From a virus, in IMG/VR virus record IMGVR_UViG_3300014838_000017, positions 18,349 through 82,348 of that record: 64,000 nucleotides of DNA; one strand, 5' to 3'. The position numbers were made by a program, and so were the translations under genes. This document shows, one piece after another, positions 8,093 to 17,135 of the stretch. Numbering within the stretch: the first letter of the stretch is position 1; every line of letters starts with the position of its first letter. The notes under the pieces were generated by a model. The model made no database searches. It was not told the DNA's origin and saw nothing but the letters and a program-made list of their open reading frames with translations.

Positions 8093-11000
8093 ATGCCAAT
8101 AGTTCAAGGTGGATACTTTTCGCCAGATAATAACATCGTCAGCCCGGGTGTATTCACCCGAGAAATAGACCAGTCGCAAGTTGCCCAAGGTGTGGCTCAA
8201 ATTGGCGGTGTCGTAGTGGCCCCATTCGCCCAAGGACCGGGATTTACGCCGACCGTTTGCAACTCTGTCGCCCAACTCCAATCACAATTCGGTATTCCTG
8301 ACGGAACTCTTTACGGACCATATACCGCAACCCAATATCTCCAAGAGAAGGGATTCGTTACTGTGTGCCGTGTTGGTGCTATTACAGGATATTGGCAGCG
8401 TTATCCGTGGTTCATTTGGGCAGAAGAAGGTGTATGGACCCGTGCTAATGACGGTGGATGGACCAATCCATTAGCGTCTACGATTTCTTTCGCCGGTGCT
8501 TATTACTCTGGATCGTTCACAACTCCATATTCCGTAGCTACCACTGTTAGCTATTCTGCAAACATAACTCAATCGGTCTTGACGATCACGAGTGGTTTGT
8601 TCATGTCTTCATTGCTATCATCGTCCATTTCTTACGGTGTGATTTCCGCATCTAAGCAACAAGTCACCCAAAGCTTATACTACGCTGGATCGAGTATCAC
8701 GGGAGCAATTATATTCCCTAACTCGGTAGCTTCTATAACGTTGCAAGCAGGTGCTGCCACTGGTGTTGATTCCTTCGCTCCAAACATCACTAACTCATAT
8801 TCTGTTCCAAATAGTGGTTCCTCCTTGTATAACGGAGATTCAATCACTGGATATGTAACGGGATACTTCCCAATCACAAGTTCGATTAACTTGAACGTGT
8901 CTGTTAGCTTCAATTCGGCATCTATTGTGACCGAACTCCTCGGGGAACAAAAAGTAGTTGGAAACATCCAACTTCAGTATGTTTATGAGGGAAGCAGCAG
9001 TAACTTTAATGTAACGACCGATCCATTTGAAAACGCTGGATTTAGTAACTTGTCTACTACACAAATAAGTCAGTCACTTGACTTCTGCAATAATCCTACG
9101 ATCAACTTCTTGGCTTTGCTTGAAGGTGGAATTGGAAATTATAATGGACAATTTTCTCCAGGTTCCAACGTCACTTACGATCAATGTACGAAGACGTGGG
9201 TTGGTAGTGGTTCGGCTTATAAGGTGCTCGCAGTTCTTGCAAATACTGAATTTGCAGGTCTTGGGACTAACCTCCAAGAATCTGGATTCTATAACTCGGC
9301 CATGAGTTACAGCCCATCCATATCTGGAAGTAATTTCATTAATCATCAATTCAACTTGCAGTTGAGTAATTCATTGGGTGGTGGATATGGAACATATAAC
9401 TTCTCACTTTCTCCTAACGATCCTCAATACATCACAAATGTATTTGGAAATACTGCACAAGCTGGAAATCCATTGACCTATGCTCAGGGAACCAAGATTG
9501 AAGCCGCCTATATTTACTCCATCTTCCAAGATGACATTACGGTTGTTACTTCGAACCCAGTAAACTGGAAAGTTCATGGAACTGTGATGCCTTCAGGATC
9601 ATGGATTGATGAGGCTCTTAACTTCACAGATCAATATTCATTGGACCCCGCATCTGGTGATTCGCAGTATTCTTTGACGAACGCCACAACTCCTTGGGTT
9701 GTCTCTCAACAGATTTCTCCTTGGAATGGTGGACTTCCACATCGTTTCGAACTATTTCAGTTCGCAACTTTGTCTGACGGAACTTACACCAATCAACAGT
9801 TCAAGATTGAAATCAGCAACATTAAACTTGCTGGAACAGTAGCAGGAAGTGATTGGGGAACGTTCGATGTAATCGTTCGATCTTACAGTGACACGGACAA
9901 GAAACCAATTACTCTTGAAACATTCAAGGGTTGCACACTTGATCCAACCTCCACACAGTTTATCGGACGTGCAATTGGTGACCGATACAATTATATTCGC
10001 TACGATGGAAAGATCGTCGAATTTGGAACTTACAGCAACAACAGTACAAACATTCGTGTTATTGTGGCAACCAATCCATATCCATTAACGGCAGTGCCAT
10101 ACGGTTTCGAGGCATATACAACTCCCGTAGCTGGGGAGATGGGTCAATGGTGCAATCCAGTTGCTTATTCCCGTGCTTCTCTCTACAGTGAGAATCCCGG
10201 CAAGTATCCATCTGGTATTGACTTCCAAGGACCACCCGCTGGTGCTGATGCTGAGTTAACCGCATTATATCCAACATCTTCTGCGGGTGTAGGACACTGG
10301 CAGGATAATGAACAATATTTCACCCCAGTTCCAGTTGGTGCCACGGTTGGCAGTAACTTAACATTTGCACTTGATGCATATGATGGTTTGAATGGTGTAG
10401 GAACAGGTTCGTTGCTCAATCCAAATTTGGGTGGTAATGTTCCATCCATCTATGATGCAGCAAATGAACCAACTTACATCAAGATGCGCTCGTTTGTATT
10501 CGGATTCCAAGGTGGATTCGATGGACAAGACCCAGCAATCGAATTGAACATTGGTGAAAGTATTACTGCTGGTAACACTCAAGGTTTGAACTGCGCTACT
10601 AGCACGACCGCAGGTTCGATAGCTTACGCTCAGTGTATCGGTGCTCTCGGAAATGCCGATGAGTTCGACATAAACCTTATCGTAACGCCAGGTATCATCT
10701 ACTCACTCCATCCATATGTGACCAACCTCGTGGTTGAAATGTGCGAGACCCGGGGAGATTGTTTCTACATTCTCGATCTTTATCTCGACACAGGCAACCC
10801 CGGCGAAGGACAGATTGACCAAGTTGTTTCTCTCGCAAGTGAGTTTGACACGAACTATGCAGGAACTTACTATCCTTGGATTAAGATTCTGGATACAAAT
10901 ACAAATGATATTGTAATTGTTCCTCCATCTGTAGTAATCCCCGCAGTTTATGCATCCAATGACCGTGTTGCTGCTGAATGGTGGGCTGCTGCTGGTCTTA

Positions 11001-11482
11001 ATCGTGGTGGTATTCCACAGGCAACGCAAGTAACCGACCGCACGACGCATTTGGAACGTGATACTCTCTATGAGGGCATGGTTAATCCAATCGCAGCGTT
11101 TCCGGGTCAAGGTATAGTTGTTTGGGGTCAGAAGACCTTGCAAGTTGCGGACACTGCTCTTAACCGCATCAATGTTCGTCGCTTGCTCATCGAAGTTAAG
11201 AAATTCTTTGCTTCGACTGCTCGATTCTTGGTGTTCGAACAAAATACGGCTCAGACCCGTAACAAGTTCTTGGCAATCGTTAATCCATATTTGGAGAGCG
11301 TGCAACAACGCAGTGGTTTGTATGCCTTCCAAGTTGTGATGGATGATAGCAATAACACGCCAGATGTGATAGATCAAAATATTCTTTATGGTCAAATATA
11401 TCTCCAACCAGTTAAATCTGCCGAGTTTGTAATCTTAGATTTCAATATACTCCCGACCGGGGCATCTTTTCCTAATGCTTAA
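8093..11482 (+). CDS. Contractile tail sheath protein (gp18-like)
   Basis: 1129 aa; the sheath polymer contracts around the tube during DNA injection. The N-terminus (YFSPDNNIVSPGVFTREID, then GVVVAPFAQGPG) and the C-terminus (EGMVNPIAAFPGQGIVVWGQKTL...LNRINVRRLLIEVKKFF...PVKSAEFVILDFNI) carry the conserved sheath core; the C-terminal strand swap in known sheaths uses this end. T4 gp18 is about 660 aa, so roughly 450 extra residues sit in the middle (about 110-750). These are Ser/Thr/Asn-rich and probably form surface domains. It has its own late promoter and SD and is followed by a strong terminator, so it is likely monocistronic. Confidence 0.9.
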   Translation: MPIVQGGYFSPDNNIVSPGVFTREIDQSQVAQGVAQIGGVVVAPFAQGPGFTPTVCNSVAQLQSQFGIPDGTLYGPYTATQYLQEKGFVTVCRVGAITGYWQRYPWFIWAEEGVWTRANDGGWTNPLASTISFAGAYYSGSFTTPYSVATTVSYSANITQSVLTITSGLFMSSLLSSSISYGVISASKQQVTQSLYYAGSSITGAIIFPNSVASITLQAGAATGVDSFAPNITNSYSVPNSGSSLYNGDSITGYVTGYFPITSSINLNVSVSFNSASIVTELLGEQKVVGNIQLQYVYEGSSSNFNVTTDPFENAGFSNLSTTQISQSLDFCNNPTINFLALLEGGIGNYNGQFSPGSNVTYDQCTKTWVGSGSAYKVLAVLANTEFAGLGTNLQESGFYNSAMSYSPSISGSNFINHQFNLQLSNSLGGGYGTYNFSLSPNDPQYITNVFGNTAQAGNPLTYAQGTKIEAAYIYSIFQDDITVVTSNPVNWKVHGTVMPSGSWIDEALNFTDQYSLDPASGDSQYSLTNATTPWVVSQQISPWNGGLPHRFELFQFATLSDGTYTNQQFKIEISNIKLAGTVAGSDWGTFDVIVRSYSDTDKKPITLETFKGCTLDPTSTQFIGRAIGDRYNYIRYDGKIVEFGTYSNNSTNIRVIVATNPYPLTAVPYGFEAYTTPVAGEMGQWCNPVAYSRASLYSENPGKYPSGIDFQGPPAGADAELTALYPTSSAGVGHWQDNEQYFTPVPVGATVGSNLTFALDAYDGLNGVGTGSLLNPNLGGNVPSIYDAANEPTYIKMRSFVFGFQGGFDGQDPAIELNIGESITAGNTQGLNCATSTTAGSIAYAQCIGALGNADEFDINLIVTPGIIYSLHPYVTNLVVEMCETRGDCFYILDLYLDTGNPGEGQIDQVVSLASEFDTNYAGTYYPWIKILDTNTNDIVIVPPSVVIPAVYASNDRVAAEWWAAAGLNRGGIPQATQVTDRTTHLERDTLYEGMVNPIAAFPGQGIVVWGQKTLQVADTALNRINVRRLLIEVKKFFASTARFLVFEQNTAQTRNKFLAIVNPYLESVQQRSGLYAFQVVMDDSNNTPDVIDQNILYGQIYLQPVKSAEFVILDFNILPTGASFPNA

Positions 11483-11504
11483 CATTCAATAACTTACACG
11501 TCAT

Positions 11505-11534
11505 AAAAGACCCTCAATTTGAGGGTCTTTTTTT
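11505..11534 (+). terminator. Rho-independent terminator after sheath
   Basis: Palindrome AAAAGACCCTC / GAGGGTCTTTT around a short AATTT loop, followed by a T run. It ends the sheath transcript and insulates the HEG that follows. Confidence 0.9.
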
Positions 11535-11608
11535 ATGTTATAAAAAATTGATTATTATAATGGTCGTATTATACTTATGAGTATATTCCATGAGAATCGA
11601 TGTATTGT

Positions 11609-13138
11609 ATGACTGAACGAGGCCAAAAAATTAAAGACGCATTTAGGAAAAAATATGGGGTGGATCATCCATCTCAACTCCCATCTGTTAAAGAAAAAAT
11701 TAAACAAAAAAGACTAAATGGAGCATATTCCAACATGATAACAAATATGAAGAAAACATGTATGGAAAAATATGGCGATGCAAATTATAATAATAACGAA
11801 AAAAATAAACAAACCAAACTTGAACGATATGGTGATGCAAATTATAATAATCGGCCCAAGATGATACATACAAACCAAGCGAAATATGGTATGAATGTAT
11901 CGGAAAATACTCTTAAAAGTACATTATATAGATTATCGGAAAATAACATTGGGTTTAATTCGAAAAAATATAAAAGTTTTTTGGATTCTCATGGAGTGAC
12001 TAATATATCTCAACTTTCGTCGGTCAAAAAAATTATACAGGAAAAGAAAACTGATCGGGCCGTAAAAAATATTTTTTTTGGAACTAGATTAAAAGGAACG
12101 GTTATTCCTTTATTTTCCGAAAAAGATTATATTGGAACCGATTATAACACATTATATAAGTTTAAATGTTGTATTTGTAATAATGAATTTGAAGACACAT
12201 TATATTCTGGTAATATTCCACGGTGTTTGGTATGTTATCCTTATAATAAATTCAAGTCTAAGATAGAAATTGACATTTCAGAGTTCTTACAATCCAATAA
12301 TATAAAATGTATATCTCACGATAGAGCCATTCTCAATGGAAATGAAATTGATATATTAATACCAGACAAAAAATTCGGAATTGAAGTGGATGGAATACTT
12401 TGGCATAGTGAGTTATTCGGGAAAAAAGACAGATTATATCATTTAGCTAAAACAAATGCTTCCAAATTAAAAAACGTAGACCTTATTCATGTGTGGGATT
12501 GGGAATGGATAAACAAGGGAGATATAATAAAGAGTATTATCACTAATAGATGTGGTTCAAACAATAGAATATTTGCTAGAAAATGTGGGGTAGTTGATTT
12601 ATCCGAGGATGAAAAAAGTAATTTTTTATGTAATAACCATATACAAGGAAACGACCGCAGTTCTGTTAGATTGGGCCTATTATATAATTCCGAACTTGTT
12701 TCCGTTATGACTTTCTCCAAATCTCGATATGATAAGAAATATGAATGGGAATTAACGAGGTTTTGTAATATATTAAATACATCCATCATTGGAGGTGCTA
12801 GTAAGTTATTTTCTTATTTTTTAAAAAAATACAACCCTAAATCAATAGTATCTTATTCCGATAGAAGATTTTTTACAGGAACCGTTTATATTGCATTAGG
12901 TATGAAATTGGTTGATACGACAATTCCCGGTTATCATTATTTTCATAAAAATAATTGTGTTCCTATAAACCGTCTTCATTTTCAAAAACATAAATTGAAA
13001 TCAATTCTTAAATCATTTGATTCTAATCTCACGGAATGGCAGAATATGCAATTGAATGGTTATGATAGAATTTGGGATTGTGGAAATTTAAAATATGAGT
13101 GGCAGGCTCCATTAATAAGGCAAAATGTTAGCATATAG
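11609..13138 (+). CDS. VSR-like homing endonuclease
   Basis: 509 aa from MTERGQKIKDAFRKKYG; an upstream ATG at 11600 would add three residues. The N-terminal half has repeated KKYG-x-x-x-x-x-Q / EKYGDANYNN modules typical of DNA-binding repeats in phage HEGs. A CC-x-x-C...C-x-x-C zinc element lies near residues 185-210. The nuclease core EIDILIPDKKFGIEVDGILWHSELFG...LIHVWDWEW is a VSR/EDxHD-type fold. The C-terminal domain (GGASKLFSYFLKKY...SYSDRRFF...NGYDRIWDCGN) is shared with the minus-strand HEG at 20392-21951. It is more AT-rich than the sheath gene and sits between two virion genes, as expected for a free-standing mobile gene. Confidence 0.85.
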   Translation: MTERGQKIKDAFRKKYGVDHPSQLPSVKEKIKQKRLNGAYSNMITNMKKTCMEKYGDANYNNNEKNKQTKLERYGDANYNNRPKMIHTNQAKYGMNVSENTLKSTLYRLSENNIGFNSKKYKSFLDSHGVTNISQLSSVKKIIQEKKTDRAVKNIFFGTRLKGTVIPLFSEKDYIGTDYNTLYKFKCCICNNEFEDTLYSGNIPRCLVCYPYNKFKSKIEIDISEFLQSNNIKCISHDRAILNGNEIDILIPDKKFGIEVDGILWHSELFGKKDRLYHLAKTNASKLKNVDLIHVWDWEWINKGDIIKSIITNRCGSNNRIFARKCGVVDLSEDEKSNFLCNNHIQGNDRSSVRLGLLYNSELVSVMTFSKSRYDKKYEWELTRFCNILNTSIIGGASKLFSYFLKKYNPKSIVSYSDRRFFTGTVYIALGMKLVDTTIPGYHYFHKNNCVPINRLHFQKHKLKSILKSFDSNLTEWQNMQLNGYDRIWDCGNLKYEWQAPLIRQNVSI

Positions 13139-13152
13139 AGGTCGTCATCGTA

Positions 13153-13160
13153 TATTTATA
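13153..13160 (+). promoter_or_regulatory. Candidate late promoter (TATTTATA)
   Basis: Exact box 5 nt before the ATG at 13166, with no SD between them. Confidence 0.5.
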
Positions 13161-13165
13161 CGTGT

Positions 13166-15700
13166 ATGGATATTGAATATCTTCAAAATGTGATGGGGTC
13201 TCCTTATGTTACCGAAGGAGCGTTCGACCGTTTAAAGGCTCGGGGCGCACAAGCAATGGGTGCTATAGGTGCAACAGCGGGGTATCAAATCAAAAATCCC
13301 GCTGAGACGAAGATACAATCATTGTGGTGGGGATTTATCTCATCTCTAAACAGAGTAATGATGGATTGGAAAAATCAAGTGTCTCCTATGTTTGGCTCTG
13401 ATGTTAAAATTCCGGTGGAAGTTCGCCGAATCAAGAAAGCATTAGATTCTATTGCTCAAACACTCACTCCAAATCCATATATAAATAAACCTGTAAACCA
13501 AAACCTTAAGACTCTTACGAAAGAAGGATTGTGGGATGCCGCCAAGCGTGATATGGGATTGAATAAGGCACTTGCTTCGAATAATCCAACATCCATTTTG
13601 AATTCATATAAGAATTACGTTCTATCTTTATTTCAGAATTTCATGAAGGATGCTATGAAGTCTACGAAGCTACCTCCGAAGGAAATATATTCTATTTTGG
13701 CTAAGATTCAACCGAAAGAAAATGGATGGCAAGCCACGGGGAACATGCAAAAAATAGTTCAACAGTTGCAGAAGTTACAAACTCCTACGGTTCCTACGAA
13801 TGCCCCCGCAGCAAATCTGACTGCTACAATTCCAACACAAAATCCATCGGTAACAACAACCCCGACTGTTCCACCTCCATTTCCGACCCAACAGCCATCG
13901 ACAGCCGTAGCTGGTTCTTCGGCTCCATCGTCAACTCCTCCCGTTGCCCAACAACAATCAACATTTCCTCCTCAGACTCAGACACCTTATGGTCAAGGAT
14001 TACCGTCATCGGATACCGATAGCATTCCATCACAAGATATGCCATATGTTATAATAGCGGCATTAAGAATTATTATTGATGCTGCAAAATCTGATGAAGA
14101 CCATGCACTTGGATTGTTTGGAACTACCGATCCTAAGACTAAGGTAAAATCGGGATACCCACCATTGGCAACTAATTGGGACAGTGGACCAAGCGTCACG
14201 GCATCATTGCAAGAAATTGACGTTGGTCCTAAACCAAAATCGGGTGGAATCAAACCTGATGATGATCTAAATCCAGACAAAGAGGCTGATAAAAAAGCTA
14301 AAGAAGAAATAATATACAAGGAATATCCTGGCGAATTTCTATACAATTTTCATAGCCGATACAGCAAGCATCCTGGCACTCCATTTACGATACGAGTAAC
14401 TCCCATAAATATATCATCGGAGATAAAGAATATCCCCGGTGCATCGGTTGAAGTGTGGTGGCATAACGATGGTGGAACAAACCAAATTTATGTTTCGGAA
14501 GTAAAGGATGGTAAGAAGACCAGACCTACATTGATAATCGAATTTGATGACCATGAAATAAACCCAAAATCTGGGGCTTCAACCCCCGGAAATATTAACT
14601 TTTTCTCAATTGAGAAAGTAGTTCAAAACAGCAATCCATATTCTAATAGTAAATTAAGTTCTGCTCCCGCAGATGTTAAGTCTGAAATCAAAGGACTTGA
14701 AGACGATGTTCTTCGTGCTCTCCTTGCTACCGTCCAACGAAAAAACATGGAATTCGTATCCCGGGGATGGCAGGAAAAGAAGGCAGCAGATAAGGCTAAC
14801 CAACAAGTAAAAGCAGAACAATCAACGTCTGCAATTGGAGATGATGGAAGCCTTACTTATACGGATGATGTATCTAAACAACAGGTGTCGGTGAGCATGG
14901 ACCAAATAAAACAGATACTTAAAGGTCCATTGGAACCTGCTAGTCTCATGAGAAAACGACTTGAGACTTTTGGGTATTTCGAACAATTTCCAGACTCGAT
15001 GCCTCCCCCAGCAAATGCCACCAATGTATGGAAAGATGCCAATGCTGCATTGACTACACTTGGATTCACTAAAAATAAGGCTAATACGTTATTGGCACAG
15101 GCGTGGATGTATATTAAAGATAACAACCCCACTGCAAGCGTGTGGGAGGATGACGCAAACATTACTCCCGAGTTCTTTGTAAGCAAAGCCCTTAAGAAAA
15201 AGCCTATGGATGCCACAAACAAACCCTCCGACCAAGCTAATGGTGTTTCTACATCTGCGGCACAAACCCCCAACGTGACAGCCCCAGTATCAACACCCGT
15301 CTCTAAACCCGTCTCCAAGCCCGCAGGAGAGGCTCCAGTCGAGAATCCCGTGTCAGCACCCGTTTCAGGTGGTGCATCGGCTCCTGTGACCACGCAAGCG
15401 ACCAAGCCCGTGTCAAATAAACCAACTGACCCCGGAAATAATATCGGGAAAATTGAATTAAATGGAAATGAATTGACTTGGGAGCATCCTAAAACTCATG
15501 AAGTCCATACAATAAGTGCAGATCAACTTGAAAAGTTTGCTAAAAAACAACCGAAGTTTGTGCAAGCATTGAAGTCTCATCCCGAGTTGTATGATAAATT
15601 TAAGGCATTGAATCAAAAGAAGTCCGAAGGTGGAGAACAACAGAAAGTTCAGGAAAGGATTGAATACATCAACCCATTCAGTCCAGAAAATTTCCTGTAA
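13166..15700 (+). CDS. Large putative virion protein with Pro/Thr/Ala linkers
   Basis: 844 aa. Residues 1-200 are helical (GAFDRLKARGAQAMGAIGATAGYQ...). Residues 205-280 are a Pro/Thr/Ser/Gln-rich linker. Residues 290-570 look globular, with a beta-rich section (EFLYNFHSRYSKHPGTPFTIRV). Residues 700-770 are repeated P-V-S-x-P-V linkers before a final helical domain. The N-terminus MDIEYLQNVMGSPYVTEGAF resembles the capsid-targeting/prohead-protease leaders discussed in the findings. An internal head protein or tail-associated protein is possible; the family is not recognised. Confidence 0.7.
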   Translation: MDIEYLQNVMGSPYVTEGAFDRLKARGAQAMGAIGATAGYQIKNPAETKIQSLWWGFISSLNRVMMDWKNQVSPMFGSDVKIPVEVRRIKKALDSIAQTLTPNPYINKPVNQNLKTLTKEGLWDAAKRDMGLNKALASNNPTSILNSYKNYVLSLFQNFMKDAMKSTKLPPKEIYSILAKIQPKENGWQATGNMQKIVQQLQKLQTPTVPTNAPAANLTATIPTQNPSVTTTPTVPPPFPTQQPSTAVAGSSAPSSTPPVAQQQSTFPPQTQTPYGQGLPSSDTDSIPSQDMPYVIIAALRIIIDAAKSDEDHALGLFGTTDPKTKVKSGYPPLATNWDSGPSVTASLQEIDVGPKPKSGGIKPDDDLNPDKEADKKAKEEIIYKEYPGEFLYNFHSRYSKHPGTPFTIRVTPINISSEIKNIPGASVEVWWHNDGGTNQIYVSEVKDGKKTRPTLIIEFDDHEINPKSGASTPGNINFFSIEKVVQNSNPYSNSKLSSAPADVKSEIKGLEDDVLRALLATVQRKNMEFVSRGWQEKKAADKANQQVKAEQSTSAIGDDGSLTYTDDVSKQQVSVSMDQIKQILKGPLEPASLMRKRLETFGYFEQFPDSMPPPANATNVWKDANAALTTLGFTKNKANTLLAQAWMYIKDNNPTASVWEDDANITPEFFVSKALKKKPMDATNKPSDQANGVSTSAAQTPNVTAPVSTPVSKPVSKPAGEAPVENPVSAPVSGGASAPVTTQATKPVSNKPTDPGNNIGKIELNGNELTWEHPKTHEVHTISADQLEKFAKKQPKFVQALKSHPELYDKFKALNQKKSEGGEQQKVQERIEYINPFSPENFL

Positions 15701-15828
15701 TTAGTACTATTATTTATTACTTTCTATTATCTTTATTCTTCTTATTCTTTTCTTTATATTAATAATATAATAAATTATTATTTCATAGTACATTATAACA
15801 GGAAAAAATTGCCTGTCAATTTATTTTA
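15701..15828 (+). other. AT-rich intergenic stretch with inverted repeats
   Basis: 128 nt of almost pure A/T with a pyrimidine-rich tract (about 15720-15756). It is flanked by GTACTAT (15704-15710) and ATAGTAC (15785-15791). A small ACAGG/CCTGT hairpin follows near 15799-15817. No gene or canonical terminator is visible. It could be a weak terminator, an origin-like unwinding element or recombination debris. Confidence 0.4.
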
Positions 15829-15930
15829 ATGAAGAATCTGGACTACATTTTATATCTCGATATGGACGGTTTCGGGTTATGGTTAAAATCAGAAGATAAA
15901 ATGAAATTTTTACAAGAGGTAATTTCTTAA
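15829..15930 (+). pseudogene. HAD N-terminal remnant (33 aa)
   Basis: Encodes MKNLDYILYLDMDGFGLWLK..., clearly related to the first 30 residues of the following HAD gene (MKNSEYALFLDLDGVLVDY...). It stops before any other HAD motif and ends 1 nt before the intact gene. It looks like a partial tandem duplication that decayed, or a left-over of gene replacement. Alternatively it is a short leader peptide translationally coupled to the next gene. Confidence 0.55.
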
Positions 15931-15931
15931 T

Positions 15932-16516
15932 ATGAAAAATTCCGAGTACGCACTTTTTTTAGACCTGGATGGCGTGCTTGTGGATTATAGCTCTGGATGG
16001 TGGGCTGTGGCCAAACAGTTAGGTATTAGTGACACAAAGAAAAAAGAGGATGCCAACCGAGTTGCCCGTCAAACTAAGAATCCTTCCTTCTGGGCAAGCC
16101 TTGGCTGGGAGTATGGTGGTGAGGCGTTATGGAAAGCATCCAATGAATTGTTCGAGAATGTCCACATTCTTACATCAACGGCAGCTAGGAATGACAATGA
16201 TTATCATAAGATTGTAGCATCAGGAAAAATGGAATGGATTTCCGAGAATTTGTCAGGAATTAGTCCATCAAATGTTCACGTTGTGAATGAAGGACTTCGT
16301 AAGGCTGAATTTGCATCAAAAAACTCTATTCTAGTAGATGATCGCCGAAGCACAATCGAAGCATTCAATAAAGCTGGTGGATATGGAATTATCCATAGTG
16401 CGAAGCATTTCAAGAAAACGATTTATGATTTGGCAGAGATTGCCGAACCTGTAAACCTTGGCGAGATAGCAAAACGATTGCCTATAGTGACTCGTCAGTT
16501 CTGGAACGGAAAGTAA
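15932..16516 (+). CDS. HAD-superfamily phosphatase (5'-nucleotidase-like)
   Basis: 194 aa. Motif I is DLDGVLVD with nucleophile D11 and acid D13; motif II is LTST near residue 75; a Lys (KAEFASK) and the DDR pair (SILVDDRRSTI) give motifs III and IV. Size and cap arrangement fit small HAD enzymes such as 5'(3')-deoxyribonucleotidases or polynucleotide 3'-phosphatases, which phages use in nucleotide or nucleic-acid end metabolism. Substrate cannot be told from sequence. It sits among putative virion genes, so a packaged enzyme is possible. Confidence 0.8.
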   Translation: MKNSEYALFLDLDGVLVDYSSGWWAVAKQLGISDTKKKEDANRVARQTKNPSFWASLGWEYGGEALWKASNELFENVHILTSTAARNDNDYHKIVASGKMEWISENLSGISPSNVHVVNEGLRKAEFASKNSILVDDRRSTIEAFNKAGGYGIIHSAKHFKKTIYDLAEIAEPVNLGEIAKRLPIVTRQFWNGK

Positions 16517-16524
16517 TATTTATA
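16517..16524 (+). promoter_or_regulatory. TATTTATA box abutting a start codon
   Basis: The last A of the box is the A of the ATG at 16524. If it is a promoter, the transcript would start inside the gene. Either the real start is M16 (16569), translation of this gene relies on the upstream transcript, or the match is fortuitous. Confidence 0.25.
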
Positions 16525-16724
16525 TGGATAAAGACCTTAAAAAAATAATAGACCTAACACTGGATGAGATGTTTGATGACTCGGTGAAACGTGAATGGAG
16601 AACTTCTACGGAAGTGTATGAGGATATTTGTCCTCATTGCCGAAGAATAATCGTGGAACGTCATGATTATACCGACGATGGTGGAAAAACGTGGAAGCAT
16701 TTGGATTGTGGAGGAGTTATATGA
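16524..16724 (+). CDS. Small Cys-pair protein
   Basis: 66 aa: a helical start MDKDLKKIIDLTLDEMFDD, then CPHC and a C-terminal HLDCGG that could form a small zinc knuckle with the intervening His. The leader ends in a Leu-x-Glu motif like T4 prohead-protease sites. It overlaps the next gene by 4 nt (ATGA). Function unknown. Confidence 0.65.
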   Translation: MDKDLKKIIDLTLDEMFDDSVKREWRTSTEVYEDICPHCRRIIVERHDYTDDGGKTWKHLDCGGVI

Positions 16725-17134
16725 AAGAACTCACTTATTTTATAGCTCCGTTTATAACGGAAGCACGGGAGCAACGCCATGATGCACGTAAGGCTTTGGG
16801 ACTTGAAGTAGTTACCCAAGGATTTGCCCCCGAAGATCAAACGGAGAAGACTGATCTTCCTCCAAGCGGCGAAGAAAAATATAATAAACAAGAACCCACG
16901 GGACCAATGTCGGCGGTCAATCTTGAGGAATCTGAATCAAATCAATCTGAACGAGAAGAGCGTCAATCAGTGTCTTCCCGTGATTATGTCAAATTAATGG
17001 ATGGAGCCGTCAGATTTGTGAATACAACTAGGATTCCAGTTGAAGTTGTTATAAGCGAATTTACATCGGTGAATGGTGGATCGGTTGGTAAAGCTTACAT
17101 CGTTCGCATTAATGATGTTTCCAACGGTGTATAA
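16721..17134 (+). CDS. Acidic hypothetical protein with CTS-like N-terminus
   Basis: 137 aa from the ATG at 16721, chosen because of the ATGA overlap and a GGAGG site 6-10 nt upstream. The N-terminus MKELTYFIAPFITEAREQR resembles the T4 capsid-targeting sequence of internal proteins (MKTYQEFIAEAR...), including an I-x-E|A cleavage-type site. A charged disordered middle (residues 30-85) is followed by a compact beta segment (VRFVNTTRIPVEVVISEFTS). Candidate internal head protein. Confidence 0.65.
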   Translation: MKELTYFIAPFITEAREQRHDARKALGLEVVTQGFAPEDQTEKTDLPPSGEEKYNKQEPTGPMSAVNLEESESNQSEREERQSVSSRDYVKLMDGAVRFVNTTRIPVEVVISEFTSVNGGSVGKAYIVRINDVSNGV

Positions 17135-17135
17135 T

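Noticed and set aside
10703-11407. 234-aa minus-strand ORF opposite the sheath C-terminus
   Set aside because: Shadow of a highly conserved coding region; no start signals and an unnatural composition.
14857-15405. 182-aa minus-strand ORF opposite the Pro-rich virion protein
   Set aside because: Gly/Asp/Thr-rich antisense of Pro-Val-Ser repeats; no SD or promoter.
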